A DNA stretch of 64,000 bases. It comes from Cyrtodaria siliqua (taxonomy: Eukaryota > Mollusca > Bivalvia > Adapedonta > Hiatellidae). Numbering within the stretch: position 1 is the stretch's first letter; every line of letters starts with the position of its first letter. Of the stretch, positions 23,010-34,988 are shown one piece after another. Location: the NCBI GenBank assembly GCA_037043455.1, contig JAWPHD010000290.1, positions 186,001 to 250,000 of the forward strand, written 5' to 3'. The notes below the pieces were generated by a model, which was not told the origin of the DNA, ran no database searches, and saw only the letters and a program-made list of their open reading frames with translations. The position numbers were made by a program, and so were the translations under genes.

Positions 23010-25932
23010 TTATAAAGAAAGACAAAAATATCGGACATGAAAAGCACCATTCAAGGACGACAGTAAACCACAACACACATAAACAAACACGCAGACAGAC
23101 AAACGAGAAGGCAAAAGTAATAACAAATGCAAACGACATCACAAACACAAAATGGTTGACAATAGGGCTACCGCCTTGGAACGGTCAGTGGCAACAAAGT
23201 CCACTAGGGGTTTAAACCGGTTCTAGGGTGCACCAAACCTCACACTTACCCTACTATCATCCCATTACCGTGTAAATAAAGAAATCACCGGCATGAACTA
23301 ATCTCTAACCAACAAGGCAGCATCAGAAGGCAATATAAGTAAAACACAAAAATGCTCGTGTAAATATAATACAAAAAACAATAGCCTAGAAAGCCACATT
23401 GAAGGTACTCAGTGACTTGGCAGAAGCCAGGGCAACTAGAGAATAAACAATTAAAGGGCACGACAAGAAAGATCATAGACAAACATCAAACGCCATCGTC
23501 CCATTGGGCTTTAGGTAGGCGTCATCATAGGGTCCATTGCCTGTCCGGTCATCGTACAATTAAAGAGGAAAGCATAGTGGCGAACTGTAAAAGGGTCCAC
23601 CACCAAGCATGCAGTACGATGCAAATTGATAGGGTCATAACCTCTTTTGATAAACTTTTTAACAATATTAACAAAGATAGTATAAAAGTGATCATGACCA
23701 AGAATTTTACGTAGTTTATAAATCACTTCACCACAGAAGTCAGGTTGTGATAGTCCTTGTCGCAGGAGAGTCCTTAAATTACTTTTATATTTGGAAAGAA
23801 AATCAGGGTTACGATAATACAATTTTGCAAAGGTTTTACGAAGTTTATGGTAACGGTAACCCTGATTGAGTAGCTATTTAGTTATACAAAGATTACGAAT
23901 ATTCAAGTCCTCAACTCGAGTACAAGCTCTTGAAAAACGAATCAGTTGAGACACATACACCCCATAAGAAGTTGCTCGGGGAACATTCCCATCCAAATGG
24001 GGATAATTAACAATGTCAAAATTAAAATCATCTCTCTTGTCATAGATTTTGCTAATTATTTCACCATTTTCAATCGAGAGATTTAAATCAAGAACAGAAG
24101 CGTTATTATCAGATATTTTAGCTTGATATATTGAACAAGTTCAACACCCACCTACCCACGTACTCTCGGATGCTATACAATATTATGACGCAGGGAAGTT
24201 AACAAATAACTACCTCCGTCATTATCTTTTAAAATATTTCCATCATAAATAGATTATTTTAAAAGCTGAATACCGAGGCAGAGTATGTAAGTTCATAATG
24301 TCAAATCAGTTCATGAATATATAGTGAATCAGTTGTCACATACGTTCGAAAAGGTAAAACATGTTCTCATCCCAAACTCACTGATACGTGTTTGGCTCTA
24401 CTGACCTCCACCTAGGTGTGCTTATGGGATGGCACATTGTGCATTGTCCATCCATTACGTTGTTCCTAGTATCACTATAGACTCTCTATTGTTTCTTCCG
24501 ATCTAAACTCAATTTACACAGTAGTTATATATTCACCTAATCTAGGATAAGCTCGTCTTCAATCGTTAATAGCTCGTTTATCTGTCATTGAATTAGCAAA
24601 AATGCATTTCAATTATTCAGTGGTATAATAGTGAATTATCTATACTAAATCTGCAAATATTACATATGCAGATCTTGTTTGTAGCATAGACGCGTTGTGT
24701 TTCGCTTGATTTCCACTACAAGATACAAAATACAAGATTTTATTAACCAAACATGGGCAAGTAATTTAGTACAGTGATTGCAATGATTGGTAAGTAACAA
24801 ACAAACAATGACAAAATAAACCAGAGTACATACACTGAGCAGAGTCGCCTACAGTACCTTAAACTATCATCACACCAGTAATTATATATTACTTGTAATG
24901 ACTATTACAGTTAATTGTGTTTTACTGTATTAAGTAAGTACCTAAAGCTTTCAGAATGTGTACATTTTCACAATATAATAACCAAATATGTTAGGAAAAA
25001 TGCATCTCATCATCTATAGAATTACTGGTACAATGTTCACACGATCTATATTCCACAGGAGTTTTAGTATATCTACAAGTTTCGATTTTAAGTCTATGGG
25101 AACTTAGACGAAATTTAGCAATGACATTACGTTTTTCAAAATTACCAATACTAAACAGGTACTCTTCTTATTGGAAATCATGTTTAAAAGTGAAGCAAGT
25201 TCTCAATTTTCCATGAAGGAGCTTAGTTTTGTCTTTGTCACAGTTTTCCTGGAATTTTTCAATTAATTTTAGTTTATCTGTTTTTACAAGTTTTGACATT
25301 ACTAAGGGAGAGTGGGGAGAAAATTGATCAATGTCCATGTTAAGCACTTGAAGAATTGATACAATTTCTGAGTACCATGAATGAATACCTTTATGATGAA
25401 GACTTTTAGATTCAAGCAAACCATCAGCAAGAAGGTTGGACGGATTATTTACTAGACGATGATAATATTTTAACATCGACATGATAACATCAAAATACAC
25501 AGGAAAACGATCCAAATCAGACATAACAGCAAAGTTGGTGGTTTTCTTATGTACAAATGTACCCCTAAAATATATTTGCAGTATCTTATATGTAATTTTT
25601 CAAATTCAAACTTATGAAACAGTTTAGTAAAGTCACAAGGATTAAAATTCCTTTTCCAAAATATCCTCAGCGCGCACTGCCATATTAGTAAAATTGGCTT
25701 GATTGTATACGTGCACACTTGTGAATATACCCGGATGCATGGAGTTTAAAAAAATTCTTAACATAAAACGGGCTTTCAAACCTTTCTTATACAAGTCACT
25801 TCGAGCGTGTGAAAAACAACCAGATGCACAAAATGTAACTACAAGTGTGGAGTCGATAAAATGATTCAGACCGTCTTTGGTCTCTTGCTTTTTCAGTAAG
25901 TCTATGTAATCTATCAAAAATATGATATCCAC
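23010..25932 (-). mobile_element. Degraded LINE, 5'-truncated: RT C-terminus and 3' UTR
   Basis: This is the longest copy of the LINE family in this window. On the minus strand from 25932 the frames carry, in order: a decayed RT palm-thumb segment; the words TSVHVYNQ and YTIKPILL, then FEKLHIRYCKYILGVH (about 25600); a block beginning RFPVYFDVIMSMLKYYHRLV (about 25500-25170); and, after a gap, the C-terminal word series GLSQPDFCGEVIYKLRKI, ACLVVDPFTVRHYAFLFNC and DPMMTPT (23822-23511). About 500 bases of 3' UTR follow to near 23010. Several frameshifts and stops break the ORF and the catalytic YADD box is not intact. I recognise the C-terminal words as typical of a LINE family common in bivalves; the clade is unresolved. 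Confidence 0.7.
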
Positions 25933-26530
25933 CCAAAGTTAATCACACTCTGAGAGTTTAGCAATGTTTGACACATTAAGAGACTACATTAAAGTTGTGT
26001 CATATATGCTTTAATGTTAGATAATTAACTTCAGGTTGTATATGTGCTGATGCTATTAGTCTGTTTAAACGATCTCATTTGTATATCCTAAGGTATAAAC
26101 CCAAGCGGGGTTGCAATGATTGTGCGTCAATTGATAACATGTCGCGCGTAACATTTTGTTCCTTGAGATGTAACTAAATAACCGTCACTTGAATATGGGT
26201 GTCTGTTACTAATATCTAGTACGCTTCAAATAAGTAAGCCATACTCTATATGTATTGAGCAATGTCATGCAAAACGACTGGATGACACAAAAAGCAATGT
26301 CGTTATAAATTAAAAAGTACAAAAATACAAATTATGATGATGGAAACAATGGCATACAACGTCATCAAACAATATACGTGCATATTTTAGACTGTATGTT
26401 GTATATAACGTATAGTATCATGTACTTTACAAGGCTTTGACGACCATTACCATAACCCCGTGTGTGTGGGCCCGACTAATAATAAACAATGGAATGGAAT
26501 GGTGAGAAGGCCATTGTTTATATTATTATT
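25933..26530 (-). repeat. Dispersed repeat, copy 2 of an inverted pair
   Basis: This is the reverse-orientation partner of 16600-17290. It abuts the LINE at its low-coordinate end and stops about 125 bases short of the LDLa-like exon at 26656. The junction with the LINE lies close to 25932, so the LINE may have inserted at or near the end of this repeat. Confidence 0.75.
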
Positions 26531-26655
26531 TTAATATAATTAGAGGATGGATCCGGTATATTCATTCTTGTAAGCACCATATACAATTGTAATGAAAACT
26601 GAAATGAAATCGTATTCACGGTATTGTAATTGTGCTAACATGTAAATGAACTTAC

Positions 26656-26850
26656 CATATAAATCTTCACCAAGATTCATTTCAAATTCGGAATAGTCCT
26701 GTTTATTACAGACAGTACGTATCGTTTCAGGCGGTGGTGGTTCGTCACCCATGCCATCACACTCGCTTACAACATCTGCTGCTAATGACCTTGGAATGCA
26801 CTTCTGTATAAAACCGCCGCACGTGTGTAAATTTCTGTCTTCACAGTTTC
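26656..26850 (-). CDS. Exon with a diverged LDLa-like module
   Basis: The minus-strand acceptor CAATAG lies just above 26850 and the donor GTAAGT just below 26656. The exon is 195 bases with phase 1 at both ends, like the three clear LDLa exons upstream in this gene. The frame gives a Cys pattern C-7-C-6-C-12-C-16-C with KCIPRSL and CDGMGDE, which resembles an LDLa repeat that has lost its fifth Cys and gained a PPPPE insert. The downstream part (YSEFEMNLGEDLY) is acidic and unassigned. An AG a few codons further upstream would give a stop in this phase, so I prefer CAATAG. Confidence 0.55.
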
Positions 26851-27419
26851 CTATTGAATGAAGATTCATCAACTGTTTACATGAGCTTACAATCAGTAAG
26901 AGTCAAACATAGTTATTGCTCATGATATTACCAAATGCAAGTGTCCAAACTAATGATAACAATGAATTCCACACATCATTTTCGCACACCCAATATAAAG
27001 CCATACTTTGGAAAGTATTCATTATGGTTGTAATGTTTACACCAGTGTGTCTTAAAACACAAAGTCGTTGATAATTGAAAACCCAATCGCACAGGTTGTA
27101 TCAATTAGATATAGGCTCATAGCGAGGTTGTGTAAAAAATCGATTTAAACTAACCAGCATACCTTATTGCCTACTGACCATTTCAAGTCGGTAACCATGT
27201 TTTCACCACTCATTATGTTGTGTAATGTCCTTTTCATCGTATATTTATATTGGCTCTGTGTGGACCTACGGTGCCAGTGCGTTTGGGTGCTGTGATTTCT
27301 ATAGGATCATGTTTTACCTTTTTATAACCCAGGGTTTAATATTAAACAAGTTATACTCTGATGTAAATAATGTTAACATGGCACCTAATATGAGTATACA
27401 GTGCATAATGTTTACATAT
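26851..27419. other. Intron sequence
   Basis: AT-rich DNA upstream (minus strand) of the 26656-26850 exon. Nothing further recognised. Confidence 0.5.
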
Positions 27420-27650
27420 TGTAATGCAGTAGTATATAGTTGTTTATTATTATTTATACAAAGCTTAATCGCACATGTTCCATCACAAAATACCTAGTAT
27501 CATTTATATAGTTATGCCATTTTCCACAAGACGTAACCTGCAACACAACCAACCTGGAATATAACTTGGTTAGTGTTTTACACACAGTCCTACAGCTAAT
27601 GTAGGTTTGGTTATCAATTGAACAATACAGTCGCACATGCTCAGTCGCAT
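27420..27650 (+). repeat. Direct repeat, copy A
   Basis: TAATGCAGTAGTATATAGTT, then CCATTTTCCACAAGACG and AACCTGCAACACAA, and later TTGAACAATACAGTCGC match in order the segment at 28325-28670. The two copies flank a LINE 3' fragment. Divergence is moderate. Confidence 0.65.
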
Positions 27651-27651
27651 T

Positions 27652-28300
27652 TCTTTTATTTCGACAGAGTTAGATGGGCCCTTTTACAGTTCGCCACTAT
27701 GCTTTCCTCTTTAATTGTACGATGACCGGACAGGCTGTGGACCCTATGATGACGACTACCTAAAGCCCATTGGGACGGTGGCGTTTGATGTGTGTCTATG
27801 ATCTATCTAGTCGTGCCCTAATGGTCTATTCTCTTGTTGCTCTGGCTTCTGCCAAGCCATTGAGTACCTTCATTGTGACTTTCTAGGCTATTGTTTTTTT
27901 GTATTATATGTACACGAGCATGTGTGTTTTACTTATATTCCCTATTGATGCTGCCTTGTTGGTTAAAGATTAGATTATGGCGGGAATTTCTTTATTTACA
28001 ATGTCCTGTTTTATTGGGATGACAGTAGGGTAAGTGTGAGGTAACCCTAGAACCGTTTAAAACCCCAGTGACCTACTTTGCCACTGACCGTCCCAAGGCG
28101 GTAGCCCTATTGTCAACTCTTTGGTGTTTGGGATGTCGTTTGCATTTATTATTACTTTTGCCTTCTTGCTTGTCTGTTTGCGTGTTTGTTTCTGTGTTTT
28201 GTGGTTGACTGTCCTCCTTGAATGCTACTTTCCCTGTCCGGTCTTTTTTATATTTCTTTATGCCCTTTTCCATAACTATTCAAAATGCAACCTATCCAGG
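27652..28300 (+). mobile_element. LINE 3' fragment, shared family (plus orientation)
   Basis: The left edge encodes the same ORF end as the other copies (TTCGCCACTATGCTTTCCTC at 27690 reads as the FAFLFNC-type word, then GTGGACCCTATGATGACGAC). It continues into the shared 3' UTR, including ACTGACCGTCCCAAGGCGGT at 28082 and TGTGGTTGACTGT near 28201. It is 5'-truncated, and the open frames in it are by-products. Confidence 0.65.
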
Positions 28301-28324
28301 GTCATAACTAGCATTTTGTTTACA

Positions 28325-28670
28325 TAAGCCAATGCAGTTGTATACAGCTGTTTCTAATTATGTATACATTTTTAATTGCACAAGTCACATCATTCCCTTT
28401 CTATTATTTATTAAGGTATGCCACTTTCCACAAGAGCAGATATGACCTCCAACACAAACTGGGCATAACTTTCTTACTATTCCTTGTTCAATCCCCCAGC
28501 GGCCCCTTTGCCAAAAACCATTCCAAGACGATACCACTGTTAAATGTGAGTTTCGGGATGTCTTTGTTCTGTGAATGCTACATTTCCTATTGTATAACTA
28601 ATTATGCATATGGTAATAAAACTTGTATTGCTTTAATTATCGATTGAACAATCCAGTCGCGCGGGCTCTG
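28325..28670 (+). repeat. Direct repeat, copy B, with an inserted LINE UTR scrap
   Basis: Matches 27420-27650 in the same orientation. Between the two matching halves, 28490-28580 contains a diverged scrap of the LINE 3' UTR (CCCCTTTGCCAAAAACCATTCCAAGACG, in words, then GGATGTC and GAATGCTACATTTC). Confidence 0.6.
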
Positions 28671-29317
28671 TAGTATTTTACATGTTTAGTTATGCCCATA
28701 GCCCATTTGGTAACTCGAACCTAATATGTATAAACTGACTTAATAAGTTGTTCTTATCAGTTTTAAAAATAATGATACAGCTTTTGCTTACATGTATTTA
28801 CATAGCTACTTACAGATTCTATGAATATGTGATGTGTTTTTCTGCAATATCGAACCGAGGTCACTATATCCGATATTTGTCGATACGATATTGCAGTCAA
28901 TTACGTACCAACTATGTCCAGTCAGTTTTCATTAAACATGAATGTAGAACAGCATCTGAAAACTCGAATACGTTGTTGCATGCAAACCTCTCCGATAATG
29001 TTTTGATATAGGTTAAGGTTACTACTACAATGTAGTTGTCTGGTGTTAATATGAAACCTTAAGGTAAGTACTACACGTGGTCTAATAGTACTATGTTCGG
29101 ACGTACGTACGGAATAGACGGACAATCCAAACGCTATGTGACCTCGTCCTCCACTGAACTTCGATTGCATTGACAAACCAAGTACGGTAATGTCTTGTTA
29201 TAACGCAATACAAATTCGGAAGTAAACCCAAGATTGCAATGCGCTTACTAAGTACGCTACTACATTAAATGTGCCGGCGGCAACATCATATTTATTCTAT
29301 TAAATAAAATATCTTAC
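28671..29317. other. Intron sequence
   Basis: No gene or clear repeat seen. Confidence 0.5.
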
Positions 29318-29443
29318 CAAAGCATGCTGTAACTCCTTCGTCCGAACGATCGTAACAGTCAAATTTGTTGTTGCAAAGTAGGTAGAAAGTTACACATTGG
29401 CCGTTATCGCAGCTCCATTCGTAGGCAGTGCATTGTACCGCCA
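29318..29443 (-). CDS. Exon encoding one complete LDLa module
   Basis: On the minus strand the acceptor TTTAATAG precedes 29443 and the donor GTAAGA follows 29318. The 126-base exon is phase 1-1. It encodes a full LDL-receptor class A module: six Cys with the usual spacing, starting CTAYEWSC, then DNGQC, LLCNNKFDC, and the calcium-site signature YDRSDE before the last Cys. LDLa modules bind calcium and serve as ligand-binding units in secreted or cell-surface proteins. Phase 1-1 exons are the standard unit of LDLa shuffling. Neighbouring LDLa exons lie at 31987-32100 and 34989-35132 in the same order, strand and phase. Confidence 0.85.
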
Positions 29444-29749
29444 CTATTAAATAAACAAGGCAGATTTTTTTCATACACATATAAAATGATTTAATACTGC
29501 CACGTGTGAATGTCATAATGGCAAAATATATTCAAAGGTATGAGATTTGTTTTATTTTATTTTAATGTTTATTGTTTTGATCTGTTATGGTTCAAAACTT
29601 AATTGGTACACATATCAACCATAGTCTTATTATGTCTGTATATATGTATAAAACTTGTTTAATATTAATTGTCTGTGAGTTATCAGCGGCAACATGAACA
29701 AATGTGCGAAACACCCTATAAATATAGACATAGAAAGCGAACAGGGAAA
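29444..29749. other. Intron sequence
   Basis: AT-rich; nothing recognised. Confidence 0.5.
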
Positions 29750-30310
29750 GTAACATTCAAGGACGACAGTCAAATGCAAACACACACAGAAACAAAGAAC
29801 AACTTTAAAGATGAATAAAATACCAAAAAAGACATCCCAAACACAAAAGGGTTGACAATAGGTCTAAAACAGGTTCTAGGGTGCACCAAACCTTACACTA
29901 ACACTACTGTCATCCCAGTAAAACGGGACAGTGTAAATAAAGAAATCCCCACCTTTTCTCTAACCAACAAGGCTGCATTAATAGGCAATATAAGTAAATC
30001 ACAAAGATACTCGTGTATATATAAATACACAAAAAAACAATAGCCTAGTAAGCCACAAAGAATGTCCTTACTGACTTGGCAGAAACCAGAACAACAAGAG
30101 AATAAACCATTGAGGGCATGATAAGACAAGATTGCAGACAAACGTCAAACGTCACCGTCCTTTTGGGCTTTAGGTAGACGTCATCATAGGGTCCACAGCA
30201 TGTCCGGTCATCGCACAATTAAAGAGGAAAGCATAGTGGCTAATTGTGAATGGGTCCACCACCAAGCATGCAGTTCGTTGCAAAATGATAAGGTCATAAC
30301 CTTTTTTTAT
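29750..30310 (-). mobile_element. LINE 3' fragment, shared family (minus orientation)
   Basis: Aligns with the 23.0-23.65 kb copy in the same orientation: GGTTGACAATAGG at 29849, GGTTCTAGGGTGCACCAAAC at 29871, GACTTGGCAGAA at 30073 and GCATAGTGGCTAATTGTG near 30230. A deletion of about 50 bases removes the ACCGCC...GGGGTTT part found in other copies. Only the last few codons of the ORF are present. Confidence 0.65.
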
Positions 30311-31986
30311 ATAATAAATAAAATATATAACATTTTTTTATAATTCGTATTTGTTTCAATTACGAGTAAAACAGACAGCAAATATCAAAATATTTCAACT
30401 CGAAAACCATTCAACTGACGGAATCTCCGTGACACGCGGTGTATATATTAACATACATTAGTGGTCTTGTTTTGAGATTTGCTTTGGCTAAATACAGAAT
30501 ATTCATATTTTAAATAAAATATATGTTCTTTTCTAGAGCATACTTAAATTGATCTAGATACTCTGATGAAAAATGCTGTATGCATCAACGTATTGGTCCG
30601 GAGATTGTGTTTGTATTAAATCATGTCAGTATTACATATACATAACGGCGGTGGGGATATAAAGACAACGTTTTGTAAAACGTTTTATAAAACACAACCA
30701 TAAGGGTCTATGAACGACGAGTTAATGGTTATACCGTATATGTTTTAGATTTTTAAACAAAGGGCTAACAATGGTCCTGAATTGGCCCTGAATCGCTCAC
30801 ATGATGGTCTTTGCAGAGATAAACAAAAGGTCAAACAAGCTTATAGTTTAATAACAGAACTAGACCATGCAGTCGCAAAGTCCCGCGCCCGCCTTATAGC
30901 GTTCAGGCCCAGTACGTGTACATGTATATGTGGGTACAGGAAGTGTATCAACCGTTTCCAAGTTATGACCAACGGGCTTTATCGCCATGGATGGGAATGG
31001 ACTCCGGGCCAAATTGTAGGATGGTTGTATCGTTCTGTTCGTGCCCACTAAGTGGGAAATGTGGTCATAGGGTGGGTATATCAAAAGTATGACCTACCGG
31101 AGCTGATGGTGTTTGGACAGTTATATCCGTCTACTCATGCTACAGTAAGTGTATAACTATGGTTTCAGAGAAGAGAATCTTTTAAAGTTTACCCTATGTA
31201 GGTTTATGTAAAATATATGACCTCTGGAATGGTGCCAAATTTAACACCATGGTCTCGATTTGAACAAACGTTATAGAGGACCATACGTTTATGGTACTTG
31301 CACAATATTAGAACTCCAGCTCATGTGTTATTAGGGAAGATTTTTTTGTTAAAGATTTTGCTATATAACTCATATAAATTTATGTGAACCATAGTTATAT
31401 ACTTATTTAGCAAGGCTGATGTAAGGAAAAATATCAACCACCATAACATAATGACCTACCGTTCATTTTGCTACGTAGTACAAGACCTCGGTTTGAGGGT
31501 GTCTCGCCCTCCGCCGCAAACTTGTGCTTAAATGATGTCCATCAAAGACAACACTTCATATGCCCAAATATCACGCAAATACAAGCGAGGTAATATTAAG
31601 AAGTTAAGTTACTGAAGTTAAGTGGTTTTACCAGAGTGTAGTTTTGGGATGGGGGGTAATGCAAAATATGACATTGACCTTGGTATTTTCTGTCGTTCAG
31701 CGACGTCCATCAATGCCAACAATACATATGACCAAGTATCAAAGACAATCACATAATATATATAGTTATATGTAGATTTTAATGTTTCTGGAGCGTATCT
31801 AGAAAACCAATTATACAGAAGGAATCTTCATGGCACTGAGTGATTTTTTTTTTGATTTTTTTTTGTTTGCTGAACATTATATTATTCTAAAGTGTGTTTC
31901 AAAATATATTTAACATTTATCTTAAAAATGTCACTTTAAATAACGATCAACTGCATTTCGCAATTTATTACATAGTTCACACTTAC
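30311..31986. other. Intron sequence, possible unidentified dispersed repeat
   Basis: No gene is supported. The part at about 31050-31500 has the feel of an old dispersed element (phrases such as GGTCTCGATTTGAACAAACG and ATGACCTACCG) but no second copy lies in this window. An open frame of 89 codons at 30782-31051 has no recognisable domain. Confidence 0.35.
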
Positions 31987-32100
31987 CACAGTTAGTTTCA
32001 TCCGATCCATCCTGACAGTCGGGGTAGAAGTCGCACATCAAACCGAAGTTGATTTGTGTTCCATCATGACAGGTATATATTTCAGTTCCGTCGTTTTTAC
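31987..32100 (-). CDS. Exon encoding an LDLa module lacking Cys 1 and 3
   Basis: Minus-strand acceptor CACATTTTAG sits above 32100 and donor GTAAGT below 31987. The exon is 114 bases, phase 1-1. The frame reads YTCHDGTQINFGLMCD, then FYPDCQDGSDETNC. The calcium-binding signature (CQDGSDE) and Cys 2, 4, 5 and 6 of the LDLa fold are present. The positions of Cys 1 and Cys 3, which normally pair with each other, are not Cys. The module should keep the calcium cage but not the first disulfide. Confidence 0.8.
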
Positions 32101-32229
32101 CTAAAATGTGAAATTGTATTTAATAAAACATAGCGATCTGTTATTCAACTATTAGTTAGAGCGTGTGATGCAATGTTAGTTACAATTCAAGCATAATATA
32201 CTTTACAACTTCAAATTTTAACACTAAGT

Positions 32230-32345
32230 CTTGCATTCAATGTAGTAGTAATAATAGTAATAATACTAATAATAATAATAAAAATAATTATTATTATAGT
32301 AGTAGTAGTAGTAGTAGTAGTAGTAGAAGTAGTAGTAGTATTTAT
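32230..32345. repeat. Microsatellite tract (AAT/TAG trinucleotides)
   Basis: Runs of TAATAATAA and then about ten TAG units (TAGTAGTAG) span this interval. Confidence 0.85.
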
Positions 32346-32450
32346 AGAATGTCCAACGAGGTGTTACGAGCATATATCATTAAAATATCGATGCGTAAGC
32401 CGAGATATTTGCATGATATAAGCGTGTAACACTAAGTTGGATATTCTATA
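32343..32450. repeat. Inverted repeat / hairpin, about 38-bp arms
   Basis: TATAGAATGTCCAACGAGGT faces its near-complement ending ATTCTATA at 32450; GTGTTAC and ATATCAT also pair. It is a fold-back element of 108 bases. Confidence 0.7.
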
Positions 32451-32484
32451 ACTGTTTTATCGCTTGGTATATGTAATATAGTAT

Positions 32485-32578
32485 CTACGTCACAAAGTGT
32501 TCTGATATTTGGTATAACAGAACAGTCTATTTGGAAAACTGTCTGTTATAACAGATATCAGAACACTTAGTGACGTAG
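32485..32578. repeat. Inverted repeat / hairpin, about 41-bp arms
   Basis: CTACGTCACAAAGTGTTCTG at 32485 faces CAGAACACTTAGTGACGTAG ending at 32578. The pairing continues inward through GTTATAACAGA. It lies 35 bases from the neighbouring hairpin, so the two may be parts of one MITE. Confidence 0.75.
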
Positions 32579-32644
32579 TGGTGACTGTTACGGGTATATA
32601 ACAAGAAGTTCAGGTAAAAGGAAAAGCGCCGCACCATGCGATAA

Positions 32645-32755
32645 TTATTATTAGTGTTACTATTATTATTATTAATATTAATGATAATATATCAACATCA
32701 AAGGCGCTAGATGATAACTATTATTATTATTATTATTATTATTATAATTATTGCG
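32645..32755. repeat. Microsatellite (ATT)n
   Basis: Two ATT runs (about 32645-32680 and 32718-32745). Confidence 0.85.
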
Positions 32756-33649
32756 GCGGGGAGCAAACAAAAGTGGCAGCCGAAAAGCATTCAAATTATA
32801 TTCCTCCGCGTAGATAAATAGTGCCTCCGGGTTTGCATGAATTGAATGTAAGGAGAAGAACTGACTTAATCTAAGAGGCGCTATGTATGTAATAGGAAAA
32901 CAAAAATATTCCAAATGACAATATATCAATTGTGTCTACAGAATTGCCTTATTTAACCTAATGAAATAGTTGATCATAATGGGGAAAAACGGCATTGTTT
33001 TATTTGTTTTTACTTCAGAAAGAACGTGAAAACAACATGATAATTGCCTTTTAGTGAATCATTATGTCATTGACTTATTACTAATGATAAAACGAAATGA
33101 CGAGAAATGTTAAGACACCACTGGATTGTTATTGTGTTGGAATAAAGCATATATATATAAATATTGTTATCGTTATATCTCCTGCATTTAAGATCGGATT
33201 CACGTCATGACGTCTTTCTTTTCCACTGATTAATAGTTCACTGTAGTTTGTCATTAAAATACGAATCTTTCATGAGTATCCGGTGAAGATCGTGAATTCC
33301 ATCACTAGGTTTAATTGTTCTTATCGAAACCGAGGGTCTGCCAAGGTTCCGATAGAAACAATTATACTATACTGAGGGTTGAACATTTCCAATCTAAACC
33401 AGATACCCATGATTGATTCTTTTTCTTGCATATCATATATATTCTGCGCATTGACGTCGCCAACTTCTATTGTTGTTCATGTTTATTTACACGATGACGT
33501 CATGCAACTGTCATTGTTGTTATCAGCCAGATCAACAAGATAATAAACAGTAAAGGCAACATAAACGTTTCACTTTACAATCATTTTCAGAAATTAGTAG
33601 TCACATTAGTCCACAATATATCAGGTAATTGCACAAAGGGGAAGTCATA
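32756..33649. other. Intron sequence with one hairpin
   Basis: No gene. At 33313-33363 AATTGTTCTTATCGAAACC pairs imperfectly with GGTTCCGATAGAAACAATT around a 12-base loop. The rest is featureless to me. Confidence 0.5.
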
Positions 33650-33840
33650 GTGGCTAACTAACTGTTAATGGATCAACCAATAAATATGCATGGCGTTGCT
33701 CCATAATAGGTTCATTATCTAGTTTGATAAACGTGTTAACAAGTTCAATACACATTGAATAAAAGTGGTCATGTAATGTAAAATGTAACAGGTTACGGCG
33801 GAAATCTTGAATGTCACTTTGACCAAATTTTAGCACACCT
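33650..33840 (-). mobile_element. LINE ORF C-terminal scrap
   Basis: The minus-strand frame reads QSDIQDFRRNLLHF, HDHFYSM and YLLVDPLTV, parallel to the GLSQPDF..., HDHFYTI and CLVVDPFTV words of the copy at 23.5-23.8 kb. Only about 60 codons survive, with no 3' UTR match beyond a few bases. Confidence 0.6.
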
Positions 33841-34300
33841 GAAAGAAAAGATCATAAGGCCGTTTAGTTAAGAACTTCAGCCAACACACTGCACTAAAAA
33901 CTTCAATGTGAATGATAATAAATACTGAAATTGGAGTTTCAAGTTGGTTCAAAATTGGCTGATAGGTATCTGAGAAAATGAAGTTGTTAAAAAAACGGTG
34001 GACTGTCGATGACTGACAAAAAGTTATCTCGAAGCTTACCTCTAAGTATTCGGCTCATGTGAAATAAAGAGGTTGTGAATCAGCGTTTTTGCTATAGTAT
34101 CCATGCACAAATAAGATATCGGGAGGGGATCACAGATGACGTCCAACCTTCGATCAAGTTTTATTGTTTCCGGAGCTAACTTAAAAATCGTTCATAGTTT
34201 CTTCATTAAATTTGCCAAACATATCAACCAAATGGTTAGGTGGCGCCTTTTGATAATATTATAACCTTTTTATTGGATTATTTGTGTATTTGTTATGGAT
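33841..34300. other. Intron sequence
   Basis: Nothing recognised. Confidence 0.5.
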
Positions 34301-34431
34301 ATTGACACGTCCTCACTTACAAGTGTCGATTCGTACGGGTGACGGGAGGTGTACATTACAAATTGATAATTTGTAATGTACACATCCCGCCACCCGTATG
34401 AATAGACACTTGTAAGCGAGGACATGTCAAT
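34301..34431. repeat. Near-perfect 131-bp palindrome
   Basis: Arms of 64 bases around a 3-base spacer (GAT at 34365-34367). The left arm begins ATTGACACGTCCTCACTTAC and the right arm ends GGACATGTCAAT; about six or seven mismatches are visible. It contains the word CGTACGGGTG, reminiscent of the TACGGG-rich block at 1.7-2.2 kb. A third partial copy of an arm (TTCTTACGAATTGCGGGAGG) follows at 34431-34460. Confidence 0.85.
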
Positions 34432-34988
34432 TCTTACGAATTGCGGGAGGTGTACACTACTGGTTCTAACCAGGAATAATGGTTGGTCTGCCTCCATAAC
34501 AAAAACTATCGACCGTCATATATAACCTTACAATGACATAAAACACCATACATATAATCAATTTTCAAGATGTTGACTTCAAGAGCATTTATCGAAAACT
34601 GCCCAAGATACTTGACTTTTCTTTATTTAAAAAATATTAAGGATAACAATTGTAAAAACAAGATCAGAACGAAACTGTTCTCATACAATAACTTAACATT
34701 GTAAAAATTAGATAGGATTAGGTAAAATATTGAGTCCGTATATATCAATCTAGTGACGAAAGAAAACGTGTAGTTAATAACTTTAAGAAAAAAAAACTAA
34801 ATTAGTCCAGTACCATTATAGGAGAAATAACGAAGACAAGAGAAGAGAAAATGAGTATGAAGAGTGAAAGTAGAGGAAGGCAGTAAAGGGAAACCTAAAC
34901 GACTACAGCAGGACCTAAATCGCGACAAAATGCAAGTTCCTTAGTTATGTTGCATGCAAATGTTCCTTGAAAATATTAGGTATCTTAC
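34432..34988. other. Intron sequence
   Basis: AT-rich with a purine-rich patch at 34780-34910. Nothing recognised. Confidence 0.5.
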
